Assembly (NCBI RefSeq): GCF_004337985.1
Contig: NW_021940925.1
Span: 248,001 to 312,000 of the forward strand
DNA: 64,000 nt
Origin: Pyricularia pennisetigena
Lineage: Eukaryota > Ascomycota > Sordariomycetes > Magnaporthales > Pyriculariaceae
Reading direction: 5' to 3'
Part shown: positions 45,641 to 58,266 of the stretch, in pieces
Layout: each line of letters starts with the position of its first letter
Position numbering within the stretch: the stretch's first letter is position 1
Position numbers and translations under genes: made by a program
The notes under the pieces: generated by a model
The model's input: the letters and a program-made list of their open reading frames with translations, nothing else
Database searches by the model: none
What the model was told of the DNA's origin: nothing

Positions 45641-47445
45641 GAATCGGAAACCGAATGCTCGAAACGAACTCACGAAAACGACGAACGCAAAAACCGAAAT
45701 TACAATATAAGCACCACCCCTGGATATAATATTAAAGGACGATAAAGCATAAAAATGTTATTCGAATTTAAAAAACCATATAAAAACGAAATTTAAACAA
45801 TTACAAAAAAAATACACAAAACGGCAAATACCCAATTCTTAACAGGAAATGAGTAACGAACCCACGAATTTGCGATTAAGTATAAGCGAAAAAACCGAAT
45901 TAAAACTCTCGGGAAACCGTTCGAAAAGTCCACATAGCAGGAGGTAAACATTTTGCTAATTGCAGGGATTTTGTAACCGGTAAATAAAAGGTAGTTTAAT
46001 AATTAAAGGATTTTCAGATCGCGATTCCTGAACGAGATTAAGGGACTACCAGAACGACCTTATAAAAAATCACCTTTTATTGTACAAAGACACAGCGATT
46101 TAGAAAAAGAAGACTGTTTACGCAATTACCTATAATAATACGGTTTAATTAAGAACTTATATTAGTTTATACACCGGTTACAAAGGAGTTTGGATACGAG
46201 TTAATATTCAGGGATACTAGCCAAATATATATTTAAAACTATAAAGTTATAAAAGGACGTTCTCGTGCGAATCCCAAAAAAGTCGAACATCGGTATCCCG
46301 CTAATACGGTGTTCAAACTTATAAAACCCCTTTACGGATTCGCAAAAGCAGGTTTACATTAATTCGTTAAATACCGACGTCATTATAAAAAGCGCTTAAA
46401 TAGCATTCCATTAAATTACGACCCGTATTTACTTTTTTCCAAATAAAACGACAATTTCAATATTATAGGAATGCAAACAAATAATACGCTAAATTTAGGA
46501 AATCAAAAGTTTATTCGGAAAAAGTAAGAAAAGCTCGAAAAAGAGGGTTTTTAAACTAGACTACAAACAATTATATAGCCAGGAAACCAGCAAAATTGTA
46601 GCGGCTAATTAATTAAAATAATTAACAAAACTTGAATTATGCGCCAAAGAAGACAGCTCGATAAATTACAGTTTATAACGACAAACCAACCAGCGGCAAA
46701 ATATTAATATATCGTTTAACGAATTAAAAGGGCGTACGTTATATCGATTCATTAACCGGAAATTGTATTCGATTATACCGCGGCGGCGCAAATAATAAAA
46801 CCCGATAACGAAAAATGTAATTTAATAAATAAACGAATCGAATGGCAACGCCAAAACGCATAGCAAAGGTTTACCTATATCCAAATCAATTTCAAAAGGC
46901 AAAATTATACGAATTTATCGACGGATCCTTTGCGAATAATAAAAATTATAAGTCCTAAATCGGATATATAATACCTTACGGGAATGACTGCTCCGTGGAT
47001 TAGGAAACCGGTTTTTAATTAACCGGTAATATTATATACTAATTATTGATTGAATGCCACACAATGACAGAAAATGTGTTAGCAAATGAAATTTATAATA
47101 TGGCTAATGGATGTAATATTAGGTTTATATCAAAAACCACTATCGGAATTATCCTAGAAAAACTGGATTTACGTCGAAAACCTATATTAATATGCTCGGG
47201 TAATTTATTTTTATACCAATGCTCAATACAGTTGGGGACAATAGCGGAAAAACGATTTATAATTAGTTTTTTAAATTCAAAATAGTTATGTAAAAATCGG
47301 GAAATTGAAACGATTAGGTGGATTTTAGGGGAAACCAATCCCGCAGATTTTATAACGAAAAGAACACCCAGTATGGCTTTAACCAAGTTTATTAGTATTA
47401 ATTTAACGGTGATACGCAGCAAAGAAATGGTTAAAAAGTCATAAA
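45641..47445 (+). pseudogene. Copia family 2 RT and RNase H
   Basis: RVT_2 reads VRIPKKVEHRYPANTVFKLI then KPLYGFAKAGLH and LNSIPLNYDPYLL (about 46265-46440). RNase H begins KLYEFIDGSFANNKNYKS near 46900, followed by MTENVLANEIYNMANGCNIR, LICSGNLFLYQCSIQLGT and RWILGETNPADFITKRTPSM. These match the fungal Copia C-terminus (ADAxTK). Stops and frame breaks are frequent. The polyprotein ends near 47445. No 3' LTR was recognised. Confidence 0.85.
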
Positions 47446-47466
47446 ATTTACCGGTGAAAGCAAAAA

Positions 47467-47907
47467 GTGAATAAACCGATTAAATTAATTAAAAGCGGCG
47501 AAACGATAAAATGCCTCGATTGGCGATTAAAAAAACGCGCCGCGAAGTGGAAAAAATCGTTAAAAACATCGAAAAACACCGCAACGCTTTCACCAAAAGC
47601 AAAAAAACAAAAAGCGCGTTACAAAAGTTTAACGCTATATATTAAATTAAATATCCTCGTTGTCACTTTTTTCCTCCTCTTTATCCTCAAACAAAACATT
47701 ATATTTAATTTATATAATTTTTTTAACCTACAAAACTTTAAATTGACGAATAGTAAGCGTATAACCGGCGGAACGGCGTTTATCCGACGACAAATACTTA
47801 AAATTATCATTTACGCTACAAGTACATTTATAAGAAGCGGTTATTGGCATTTTTATAATAATTATACACCATCGGTCGAAGTCCTAAAAACGTTTGTTAA
47901 TGGATAA
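47467..47907 (+). CDS. Hypothetical 146-residue ORF after Copia family 2
   Basis: This starts 20 bp after the RNase H remnant. It has a lysine-rich N-terminus (KKRAAKWKKSLKTSKN), then a hydrophobic stretch (about residues 60-80, LVVTFFLLFIL) and no known domain. It may be an accident of AT-rich DNA, or a remnant of a gag/3' ORF. I do not recognise it and doubt it is expressed. Confidence 0.2.
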   Translation: MNKPIKLIKSGETIKCLDWRLKKRAAKWKKSLKTSKNTATLSPKAKKQKARYKSLTLYIKLNILVVTFFLLFILKQNIIFNLYNFFNLQNFKLTNSKRITGGTAFIRRQILKIIIYATSTFIRSGYWHFYNNYTPSVEVLKTFVNG

Positions 47908-49130
47908 AATAGATTAATGGCGTTTAAACAAATATACGGTATTAATCGCGATAAAGATTTTTGCAGGAAATGCGTCGGTTTTGCGCTTTTTAGGAATAAT
48001 AGTCGCAAACACAAAACCGGATTTTTTGAGATCGTTTTTAAACAGCGCGCTGGCCTTTTGCAAATTATAAATACGCAGGAACAGCATGACCGGTCTAAAA
48101 CCGTTTATAGGATTAAACGAAAATCGTATTAATGAATAAAATAACCACGCGACAAAGAAAAGCTCCAAATTGCCAAATTTATATTGGTTTGCAGGAATGG
48201 CCCTGTTTATATTTGGTGCAGCGGCCAAACGGCGGAATAATATCGTAAGAAGTACCACAAAATTCTAATTAAATTAGTTTACCAGCGAAATAAAAATTGA
48301 GGCAGGCCAAACAAAGGATAGGGCGCATAATTGAAAAATAATAATTAACGTTTTTAATAACAACGACAAAATTAAAAACAATAACTCACTTTCGTCGGAA
48401 ATGTCGTTAAAAGATACCATAATAGCGAAAGATAAATTAAAGTCAAACTAATCAATAAAAAGGGCAAATAAAATAATAGATAAACTGCAGATCGGCCAAC
48501 GAAAGGAATTGCCAAAAATGATTTGAAAAAATGATGAAAAAAAGCTTTAAAGAATTACTATAACCAGTATTAAAATTCGTGGCAGGACAAAGCCCTTTCA
48601 TAAATAAAAAAGATCGCCAAAAATTTCGAACTAACTAATAACGCAGTCGTTGCAGTTAAATAATAAAGTAAATAACTAATAGGAACGCTAAACGAAGCTA
48701 TTTAGAATTATTACCGCCAAAAAAGGTTACGTGATTAATAATCACTATAATAGGAATATTTAACGGGTTACGGAAAGCAAAGGCGCAACGAATAAATAGC
48801 AAACCCATTTTTAAAAAACATATCGCAAACGATATAGCTGTTTCTGTTATTGTCGATTTACAGATTGTTATTGCGACTGGAATGGAAGTTATTAACCGCG
48901 TGCAAAACAGAAAGAATTGCCGGTATTGGAATAGAAGTAATCGCGGTTAAATTAACGATAGAGCGATGAATTACGTGCAATACCGTACGGGCCAATAGCA
49001 CGTGACTTCCACGCCCAATTGCGAAGTATAAGACGGAAGGACGTTCAGAAACTCACCTTTAGCCAGTTTCATAGAATAGACAATTAATATATATATCTTT
49101 GTACTCGTGTAACAACGTTCTGTTAATAGA
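47908..49130. other. Degenerate region, no identified gene
   Basis: Plus-strand translation shows short plausible runs (DKDFCRKCVGFALFRNN, IYIGLQEWPCLYLVQRP, KKGYVINNHY) that could be remnants of a transposon ORF, but nothing recognisable. No LTR of known type was found. Confidence 0.35.
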
Positions 49131-50195
49131 TCGACATTCCGGAAAGCCTATTAACAAAAACATATTTTTTTAATTTTTAATATATATTATTATAACTAAT
49201 TTATTATTTTCGATAATAACATCTGGTAGAAACATAGTGTATGTTAATACAAGCGGCTTTTGAGCTGACGTAACGGTGCAAATTGCATGCAATCACCGCC
49301 TGAAAATAAATATTATACTAATATTTCTGATTTGATTAATAATTTATTAAAAAACTTAATAATTCGCCCAATCGTTTGTAAGATGAGAAAGGTGCTTCTG
49401 GTAGCCACGAGGATAAATCTTTACGTAGAGATATTACTTAACCTTTCTTTTGCCAATTTTATTTTAATCAATAAATCAAAAAATATAAAAACAGTACCAC
49501 GTTACCATTTTGTTTCATAGAAAGATTATAAAAGCCGGGGTTAAAATGCGGGGCTGACACGGACGTTTGTATCTTCACGTAAACCAATCCTATAAATTTT
49601 GGTTTTATTATCGTTGAAATTGGTAAAAATATAAAAACGTCTTAATTGTAAATTATATATAAAATGATATATATTCTACCTATCCGCTATTTTAACGGCT
49701 TATATAGTCAGGTATATACATCAGACCTGGGTATAACGCTGTTTATACGTATATCACCCCCCGCGTGAAAAAGGTTGGAAATTTGCACCAAAAACAAAAA
49801 TAATATAAAAAAAGATCTTAATTGGAAATAAAATCGAAAAAAGTACCACCACGAGCGAATTAAAGGCAGGGCCTACCAGATTCGCCCAATTCTATATATA
49901 AAAATATTAATTCAATTATTATCAATAGCGGTACTCAATACCATCTTTAACGTGCAAACCGTTTATTTTATAGTTTTTATTTATTTTTTTATAACGGAGT
50001 ATTGGTCGCCGGATTGACGGAGATACCGCCATAAGCCGCGAAAATCAACAAATAGTCCGCAGATCTAAACCAGAGCGTTTTCTGGATGGACCCGCCGGTA
50101 TATTGCAAAGCCGCAAGTGAGGCACGGAGTGGAGCGAAGCGAACGAAGTGGAATAATTCCGGAGCTCTGGGCTTCAGGGTTGAGCCCTGAGACTA
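49131..50195 (+). mobile_element. MULE-like element, copy D (left-truncated)
   Basis: The right end is complete (GAGCCCTGAGACTA at 50195). The left terminus was not found. Similarity starts near 49131. Only one 345-bp internal unit is present, against two in copies B, C, E and F. The right-end hairpin loop carries the long GGAGTGGAGCGAAGCGAACG form. Confidence 0.75.
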
Positions 50196-51669
50196 GCGAA
50201 ATCCGTAGAAGTTACATTAATTTGTTAGAAAGATTATACGGATTTATCCCAGGAAAATAGAGTAACGATAAATTGTAAACTTTTTCAAAAACAAAAACGA
50301 TTAATAAAAGGCATAAGCCAGCGAAAGATAAATAAAGGAGGACCAATGTACAACGATAATATTTATCCCCCAACGAAACGTATATTAATTTGTTAAACAA
50401 AGCAAATAAGGAAATTAGGTGGCAAAATTAATATGTGCGAGGAGTACCCCTAATTTTATCCGAAATATAATAGGCGCGTGCAATTTAAAGAAAGGTATTT
50501 CAATTTTGCCGGTGAATAGATTAACGTACGAAGTTCATACTTATCCATAATTCTGTCGTTATAGGAAAAAAAACGAAAACCAACGTGTGATATATTGAAA
50601 GCCAGGAATATCCAAATACAAATGATTATCCACAGGATGAACTCCAAAGGAATTTATAAGCCTTATAATAGCGGACAGTTTCATTAGAATATAAAAACCA
50701 CCGGATAGTTATGTAAAAAAAGCCATACAATATATTCCTGGATAAAACCAAAATTTTCGTTTAAATGTACGATAAAAAAGGATTACGGGTGACAAATACT
50801 ACCCCATTTTACCTAAAATCCTAATGAACCGCGCGCGCAACTATTGGACCAAGTCTTCCTGGTGAGATATACGATGGGACGAAATATATAATATATTTGA
50901 TAAATATTTTAACATTAAATTGAACCACGTTTAATGTTATATAAACTGGATAATCTTTACGTTCGCACGTATAAAATATGAAAACGCAAATAAAAATAAA
51001 TAAAAAATGTTGAAATTACTGCTGGATAGATTAAGGTATGTGTAGCGAACATTAGGGGACAAATGACATAGAAAACGTTAATTTTACACCGCAATTATAC
51101 GGGCATACCGAAAGATACCGGAATTGAAAAACGTATTAATAATATAAAAATAGACGTACGAAGCACTATTTTCTAGTTTGCGTACGCTGTTCCAGATGGC
51201 ATATAACCGAATTGGAAAATAATATTTATCTAATAAAAGGCCGCGCGACGCCAATTTTAAAAATAGGCGATATTACCATAATTAGTAAAAACCGAAAAAA
51301 CGCGCGTAGGTACCGAAATATAAGTAAATCGGGATATAAAAGGAGCATATTAAGCTATCAGGCCTGAGAATTGACTTCCGTATGGTAAGAAATGTGAATA
51401 AATGTTGAAAGCAAAACGTAAATATAGATTTTGTATATAAAAAGTACAATTGTCGATTTTGGAATCATATTCAAAAGGAACAAGAAAACGTACGCCCAAA
51501 ATACCACCAAACGTGCGATATATTGGGTAAAAGATACGAGGATTTTAACCAATTCCTAACGAACTGGGAGGTAAATAAACCGCAACCGTGCGACTATATG
51601 AATAAAACTAATAATAAGAACGAAAAGGAAATAATAAATACCATTTCGAACATTTTTGAAAAACCAAAG
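50196..51669 (+). pseudogene. gag-like remnant of a fungal LTR element
   Basis: The plus strand reads RARNYW..SSW..IRWDEIYNIF then DKYFNIKL, NKCWKML-like and LLLDRLRYV..RTLGDK. It also reads FYTAIIRAYRKIPELKN, and at the end KRYEDFNQFLTNWE. I recognise this arrangement from fungal polyprotein gags that carry a C-terminal zinc finger. The finger here is degraded (KKYNCRFWNHIQKEQE). It may belong to Copia family 2. It is cut at 51669 by a Copia LTR. Confidence 0.55.
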
Positions 51670-52260
51670 TGTTAATAATATGGTTTGCTAATAGGGGTTT
51701 AGGCATTAGCCTAGGTCCGGCATGGTGCCAGTTGCATTAGACGGCCTGTAGTTACAGGGGCTTAAAGTCTGTAATTACAGGGTTCAAATGCATTAAATGC
51801 ACCAAAATGGTACACTAATTTTGAAATTAATAACTTAGATTTATTGGTGGAAGATATTTTGCTTCATCTCCCTTACATACCCTCCGATACTAAAATGGGG
51901 GTCCGCACGCCAAAAAGCGCTACGGTGCCACACAAGATTTTCCGAATGATTATTCTATATAAATTGCTGAAAAAACACACTTATTACCATATTAACGATT
52001 TTTGGGTTCGCATTTATTTACTGATTTGGTGAAAGTTTTTAACCAGATATAGGGTAATTGGTTCGTAAGTCTAGGCTGGGTATTAAACCCGGTATAGGGT
52101 AATTCACCCCATTCGTTAACCGTTAAATCGCAATTCCTGCAATATAAAATATAACGGAAAATCCAATAACCCCGACAGCCCCATTTCGGGACTGTTTATT
52201 ATAGCTTATACATAACTAAAAATGGACCCATTATATGTTTAATAGCGCATATGACTAACA
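51670..52260. repeat. Copia LTR, longer subtype (591 bp)
   Basis: It starts TGTTAATAATATGG and ends ATATGACTAACA. An extra segment with CTGTAATTACAGG near 51745-51785 makes it 37 bp longer than the LTRs in the nest. The solo LTR at 62579-63169 has the same length. It is followed by the C4T7GC polypurine tract. Confidence 0.85.
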
Positions 52261-54496
52261 CCCCTTTTTTTGCTATTACTTATGTATAGTCGGAAAAAAA
52301 ATATATAAAAAAAATAAAACCCTAAAAAAAGAGGTCCTAATCTCAGGGCTTATCCCTAAAGCCCAAAACTCCACAATTAATCTACTTCGTTCGCTTCGCT
52401 CCACTTCGTGGCTTTTTTGCGGCTTTGCAATGTATTTGTGGGTCCATCCAAAGAGCGTTTTGGTCTAGGCTTGAGGACAATTTGTGGATTTTCGCTGTTT
52501 ATGGCGGTATTTTCGGCACTTTTGCGACCGAAACTCCGTTACAAAGAAATTAATAAAAATCGTAAAAATAAGCGGTTTGCACGTTGAAGATAGCGTTCAT
52601 TACCGCTATTAGCAACGGCTTAATTTATTTTTGTATTTGCTAGAATGGCCGAACTGGATACCACCTGCCCTTAATCCATTTATGGTGGTACTGCTTTTTT
52701 CGATCTTTTTTGCGATTTTCGATTCTTTTTAATATTATTTTTAACTTCTAACCAAAGCTTATACTCTTTGCACGTGGGGGGTCGTATACGCATATTTACT
52801 GTTATGCCAAGTTTTGGTATTTAAACACGTATTCAATAAGCAGTTAAATAAGCGGATAGGTAATGAATATACATTTTAATATATAATTTACAATCGAAAC
52901 GCCTTCATACTTTTGATAGTTTTAACGATAATAGAACCAAAATTTCAGGAATTGGATCAAATATATAAGCAAATGCTCACATTTAATCCCATTTATAATG
53001 TTGGTTTGGATAATCTTTTTATATTAAAAAATGCTAAATGTGTATTATTTATTTATTTTTGCTTTGTTTTATTTATTTTATATTATTTCGGTTTTGGAGC
53101 CAAGCTTTACGGTTTCCTTACTTTGGGGGTGGCTTACATGTTTTTAATATAGTATTACGATTTGGTATATATATCTAATTATATAAGCCGTTAAATAAGC
53201 GGATAGGTAAAATGTTTATAATTTTATATACAATTTACAATCGAAACGCTTTTATATTTTCTCGAATTTTCACAGCAATAAAGCCCGAATTACTGGGATT
53301 GAGTTAAGTATATAAATCCCAGTCAACGTGAAATCTGATCTGTAATAACCGTTTAAGTTATTTTCTAACATAAAAACATACTAAGTTTGTGCAATTTTTC
53401 CATTTCTTGCTTTATTTAATCAAATAGAATTTATCAGAGTTAAGTTGAGTATCATTTATATATAGATCTATAATAGAGTGGAAAAACTCAGTTTTCTTCT
53501 AATTTGACGATTATTTGCGTAAATTATGTAAGTGTTCAATAAATTCATAATAAATGTAAGAATATTAAAAGAAGCTCTGTCTTAAACGATAATTGCATGC
53601 ACTCTATAGTTTCAAGTCCGCTCAACTATAAACTTTATCATAAAGTTTTGAAGTCATATTAGATACTATCATTCAAAACAATAATTAAATATAATAAAAA
53701 TTTACACATTTAAGGAAAAATTTAAATATCTTTCCAAATAAATTAGGTAGAAAAGCGCGGTTTTCAGTAAAACAATTGTCAAACTCCAATCTATCAAACG
53801 CAGGCTATTTTATATTTCTATAATTTTATTCAATTTTATATTCGAGCATTCAGTTGCACTTTGTGGTTATACTTTTCTTTTGCTATTATAATGCAAATTC
53901 CATACATTAATTATACCGCTGTTCAATTGGTTGCGCGTATAAGAAGTGCAGCGCATTGCATTAAACATGCGGTCGCAGGGCCTTTATAAAGCCTGTTTTT
54001 AATATAATATATATACCCGCTATAAACGGCGAAATATGACAAATTGTTATTAGTGGTACCGCCATAAACGGCGAAATGCGACAAATTGTCCTTAAACTAG
54101 AACGAGCGCGTTTTTTTCGGCCAATGTAATTGGTCGAAAAACCATGTGGCTAAAAGGTATATAAAACGCTCGGTTCTCAGTGCGAAGCAGGGGGGTCTAG
54201 TTTAGGCACTAAGATAAAAGAGATCCCCCTTATGTCCTAACCCGATTGGAATTCCCGATATAAAGCCCCTAGATAATTAAGCCCTTTGTACCGACCTATG
54301 AGCCCCGAATTAAACGAACCCACGAATTTAAAAAAAAAAACCCCAAAATTGTAATAACCCCCGGATTCGAACCGCCGATCAGCAAAATATTACCCAACGG
54401 AATTAACTAGTAAACCAGGTAGCTAATCTGGTTACTCGTTGCTAATAATCCCAGTTAGGCATATTATATAAGGTATTTCGAATGCGTAAATCGCCC
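52261..54496 (-). pseudogene. Copia 3' UTR fragment, with MULE-like insertion
   Basis: This is the same 3' UTR as at 19576-19920, split at 52337/54218 by MULE-like copy E. It includes the tRNA-like motifs (GGATTCGAACC near 54362). It is cut at 54496 before reaching RNase H and joined to an oppositely oriented LTR. Confidence 0.8.
52338..54217 (-). mobile_element. MULE-like element, copy E (complete, 1880 bp)
   Basis: It starts TAATCTCAGGGCTTATCC and ends near GGCACTAAGATAA. The target duplication is AAGAGGTCC (52329-52337) / AAGAGATCC (54218-54226), 8 of 9 with one transition. It inserted in the Copia 3' UTR and contains both internal units. Confidence 0.85.
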
Positions 54497-55037
54497 TGTA
54501 TTAGGTCCACTTTTATTTGTATACAAGCCACAATAAATAGTGCCGAAGTGGGGCTATCGGGGTTGTTGGATTTTCCGTTATATTTTATTTTGCAGGAGTT
54601 GCGATTTGCAGGTTAGCGATTGGGGTTTACCCTATACCGGGTTTAACACCCACCATACACTTACGAATTAGCTACCCCATATCGTGTTAAATATCTCACC
54701 AAGTTGGCAAATTAGTGCGAGCCTAGTAATGGTTTATATAGCGATAAGGGTGTTTTTTCCAAAACCCATATAAAATAATTTTTCGGAAAATCATATACGG
54801 CCCCGGAACGTTTTTTTGGCGTACGGAGCCATACTTTAACGTCGGAGGGTACATAAGGGAAATAAAGCAAATTCTCCCCCACTAATAAATTTGAATTATT
54901 AATCCCAGAATTAATTCACCATTTTGGCGCATTTACTGCATTTAAACCCTATAATTACAGGTTTTTATAGCGCAATTAGTATTACGCCGCACTCAAGCTC
55001 ATACCTAAACCCATGTTAACAACCTTTATTATTAATG
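54497..55037. repeat. Copia LTR, reverse orientation, tip missing
   Basis: It matches 3945-4505 except for the first ~25 bases and is followed by the Copia leader in the plus direction. Confidence 0.8.
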
Positions 55038-55308
55038 AGTTATAAGTTCGGAAAGGCTTTAGTTTGTATACCAAAAAGTATTTTGCATCGCTGCAAAACC
55101 TGAATTTCAGGATTCATTTTAGTTATTGTCGCATTTTTACAGGACGTATATTCACGAAGATATTGCTGTTTTTGTGCGAAATTGTTGGATTTAGGCGCTA
55201 ATCTAGCACTTAACCCCTTGTATTTACAATGGGGATCGCTAAAAATTAGCGTTCGATTTAGGCCTAATTTTCAGCTATTGCAGCGCTCGTTTGCATTGCA
55301 AATCCAAA
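55038..55308 (+). other. Copia 5' leader fragment
   Basis: It matches the start of the outer Copia leader (4506-4770) and ends at GCAAATCCAAAAC where the RT remnant begins. This is the same leader point at which Copia-3 starts at 31317. Confidence 0.8.
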
Positions 55309-56472
55309 ACTTTCCCCTGGATTTTGAAAACGTTTTTAATAGCGTTTCCAGGGCTGCAATAGCCTTTTCAGTAGCCAAATTTGCACCTATTCTTTAGCGT
55401 TTTACCTATTGGGCCTATTACCAACCCTCGATTTTATTAACGGAAAATGGATTTATATTAGCCTTTGCTCAAGGTACACAATAGGGAGACCCTTTAGGAC
55501 AGCTTTTATTTAGCTTTTCTTTTAGGCCCATTTTGATAACGATCCAGAAAACGATTCCAGACGTATATATAGCGGCTCATTTAGACGACATTTATATTTT
55601 ATTTAAAACGCCAAAATTGTCAATAAAATATCCGGTATCATTAAAAACAGCCCTTTTACCCTTAACGATACCAAATTTACAGCAAGAAATATCGAAGATT
55701 TACAGATTAACGACCTACAATCTTTGGGTTCATTTATTGGGCCAACGCATTGACGTAAAAAGCTTTTACAAAATCAAGTCCAAAATTTCGAAACGGCCGT
55801 TAATTTACTTTATGAATTACCTGAGCAATATGCACTTTTATTATTACGTCAAAGTATCCAGTTATTGTTCAGCTATTTACTACGCCCATTAAATTCTGAA
55901 GATTGGTGGGAATTGTGGGAAAAAGTCGATAAATTATTTACGGATCTCGTTGTTAATTTAATGAATAAAAATCACATTAACGAATATATTAAACCGTTAT
56001 ATATATTACCTATAAGAGACGGAGATTTTGGCCTATTACGGTACAAAGGTATTATTTTACAAATTTATTATACAGCCAAAAGTTTAGCAACACAAATCTG
56101 CAGGCAAATTTAACCAATATCCAATTTTGTTCACATAGACTATGGACCTACGGTAACGGAAATTTTAGAGCTTTTACGTAAAAGTGTATTAGCTGATTGT
56201 AAAAACGACCCTTGTACTACCCAACGCAACGTTTTAACAGAAAAAGCCGATTATATAGGCCGTCAATGCCTAAATATTTTACCTATTTAAAAATCGAATC
56301 GATTAACGGATATGAAAATAGCCGAAGCCGTTCGAATAAGGTTATTAGTACCGGTTCAATCGCTGGGTTACCCCTATGGTAACTGCGGTAATTTGACGGA
56401 TATTGGCCACGAGGACGTCTATAAAGGGGCTTTGCGTAAAGAAACAGCGCGCCACGGATATATAAAATACGC
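55309..56472 (+). pseudogene. Non-LTR (LINE-like) reverse transcriptase, 5'-truncated
   Basis: This begins inside the RT domain. It reads LDFENVFNSVSRAAIA, then FTYWAYYQPSILLTENGFIL, GTQ.GDPLGQLLFSFSFRPI and PDVYIAAHLDDIYILFK. The active site has LDD, usually preceded by Tyr (YLDD) where this copy has His. A frameshift near 55615 is followed by LLYELPEQYALLLLRQS and YILPIRDGDFGLLRYK. Then come GYPYGNCGNLTDIGHEDVYK and RKETARHGYIKYA, resembling the Cys/His region of this class. It belongs with non-LTR RTs of the R2/HERO-like kind, clade uncertain. Truncation at the 5' end is typical of target-primed insertion. Confidence 0.8.
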
Positions 56473-58266
56473 TAGTGTCAGTGCTCAGACTAGACCCCCC
56501 TGCTTCGCAGTGGGGACCGAGTGCTCCATGTACCTTTCAGCCACATGGCTTTTCGACTAATTATATTGGCCGAAAAGATCGCGCTCGTTCTAGTTTGAGG
56601 ACATCTTGTCGTATTTCGCCATTTATGGCGGTACGCCAAAATTACCAACAATAATTTGCCGCATTTCGCCGTTTGTAGTGGTATTATTAACGATAATTTG
56701 TCGCATTTCGCCGTTAGTAGCGGGTATATCTATTGTATACGCATTATAATGATTAAACAAATGGTGTAACCACGGTATACAATTGAATATTCGAATATAA
56801 AATTAAATAAAAGTCGTAAAAGTGTGAACTAACCTGCGTTGAACTGATTGGATTCTGGCAATCCATTTATTGAAAATCTCGTCTGTTTATCCGATTTATT
56901 TGGAAAGATAATAAAATATTAAATAAAATTTGTAATTTTTCATTATATTTAATTATTATTTTAGATTATGCAGTATACTACTAATCAAAGCTCAGATAAT
57001 ATTATTTACTTTTTAGCGGATTTATAATTACAAAGTGCATGCATTTGTGGTTTAAAACAGAGCTTTTATTCGTTTTTTTATCTTAATTATCAATTTACTT
57101 AAAAGCTAAATAATTTACGCAAATAATGATAAAATTAAAAGAACTTGTTTTTATCCATTTGTTTTTGAATCTGTATTAACCTGTTTTCTAACCATATTCT
57201 TGGGAGTTTTATTTAATTAAATAAAACATAAAATATAAAAATGAAACAAATTTAACATTTTTTTATATAAAAAGGAAATATAAACGGGTATTATAGATTA
57301 AATTCAAGGTTGAGGCTTGCTTATATATTTGAATCAATCCCTGAAGTTTTGGCCTCATTATCATAAAAATTGGTAAAAGTGTGAAAAGGTTTCAATTGTA
57401 AATAATGTATAAAATTATATACACTTTACCTATCCCCTTATTTAACGGTTTATAAAATCGAATATATGTACCAAATTATAGTAATATATTATGTAAGCGT
57501 GAGCCATCCCCCACGTGCAGAGACCGTAAAATTTGGTTGCAAAACAAAAATGATAAGAAATTAATTAAATGATGCAAAAATATTTATAAAATGTACATTT
57601 AGTATTTTTTAACATCAAAAAGCTTTAAAAGCCAGTATTAAGGATTTAGCTCCATGTGAACGTTTGTTTACATACGTCGTCCAATCCCTGAAACTGTGGC
57701 TTCATTATCGTCAAAATTGGTAAACATATAAGCGAGTTTCGATTATAAATTATATATAAAAAATTTACATTCTGCCTATCCGTTTATTTAACTGCTTATA
57801 TAATCCGGTATATGCACCAAAACTTACTATAACGATAAATATATATATACGACCCTCCATATGCAAAAATTATAAAATTTTGTTAAAAATTTAGAATAAT
57901 ATTAAAAAAATCGAAAAACCAGTACCGCTATGAACGGATTAAGGGCAGGTGGTATCCAATTCGGCCGTTATAACAGATAATAAAATAAAACAATTCGCTG
58001 CTAATAGCGGTACTAAACGCTATTTTTAACGATATTTTCTTTTTCTAATATTGTGCGTGGTTATGGAATAATAAAGGAATGTCGGTCGCAAAAATGCCAA
58101 AAATACCGCCATAAACGGCGAAAATCGACAAGTTGTCCTCAGACCTGAACCAGAGCGTTCTTTGGATGGACCCACAGGTACATTGCAAAGCCGCAATTGA
58201 GCCACGAAGTGGAGCGAAGTGGATCAATTGTGGAGCTCTGGGCTTCAGGGATGAGCCCTGAGACTA
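56473..58266 (+). mobile_element. MULE-like element, copy F (complete, 1794 bp)
   Basis: It starts TAGTGTCAGTGCTCAG and ends GAGCCCTGAGACTA. The perfect 9-bp duplication AAAATACGC is at 56464-56472 and 58267-58275. It sits inside the LINE coding frame. There are three subterminal repeats of TTTCGCC..T near the left end and two internal tandem units. Confidence 0.9.
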
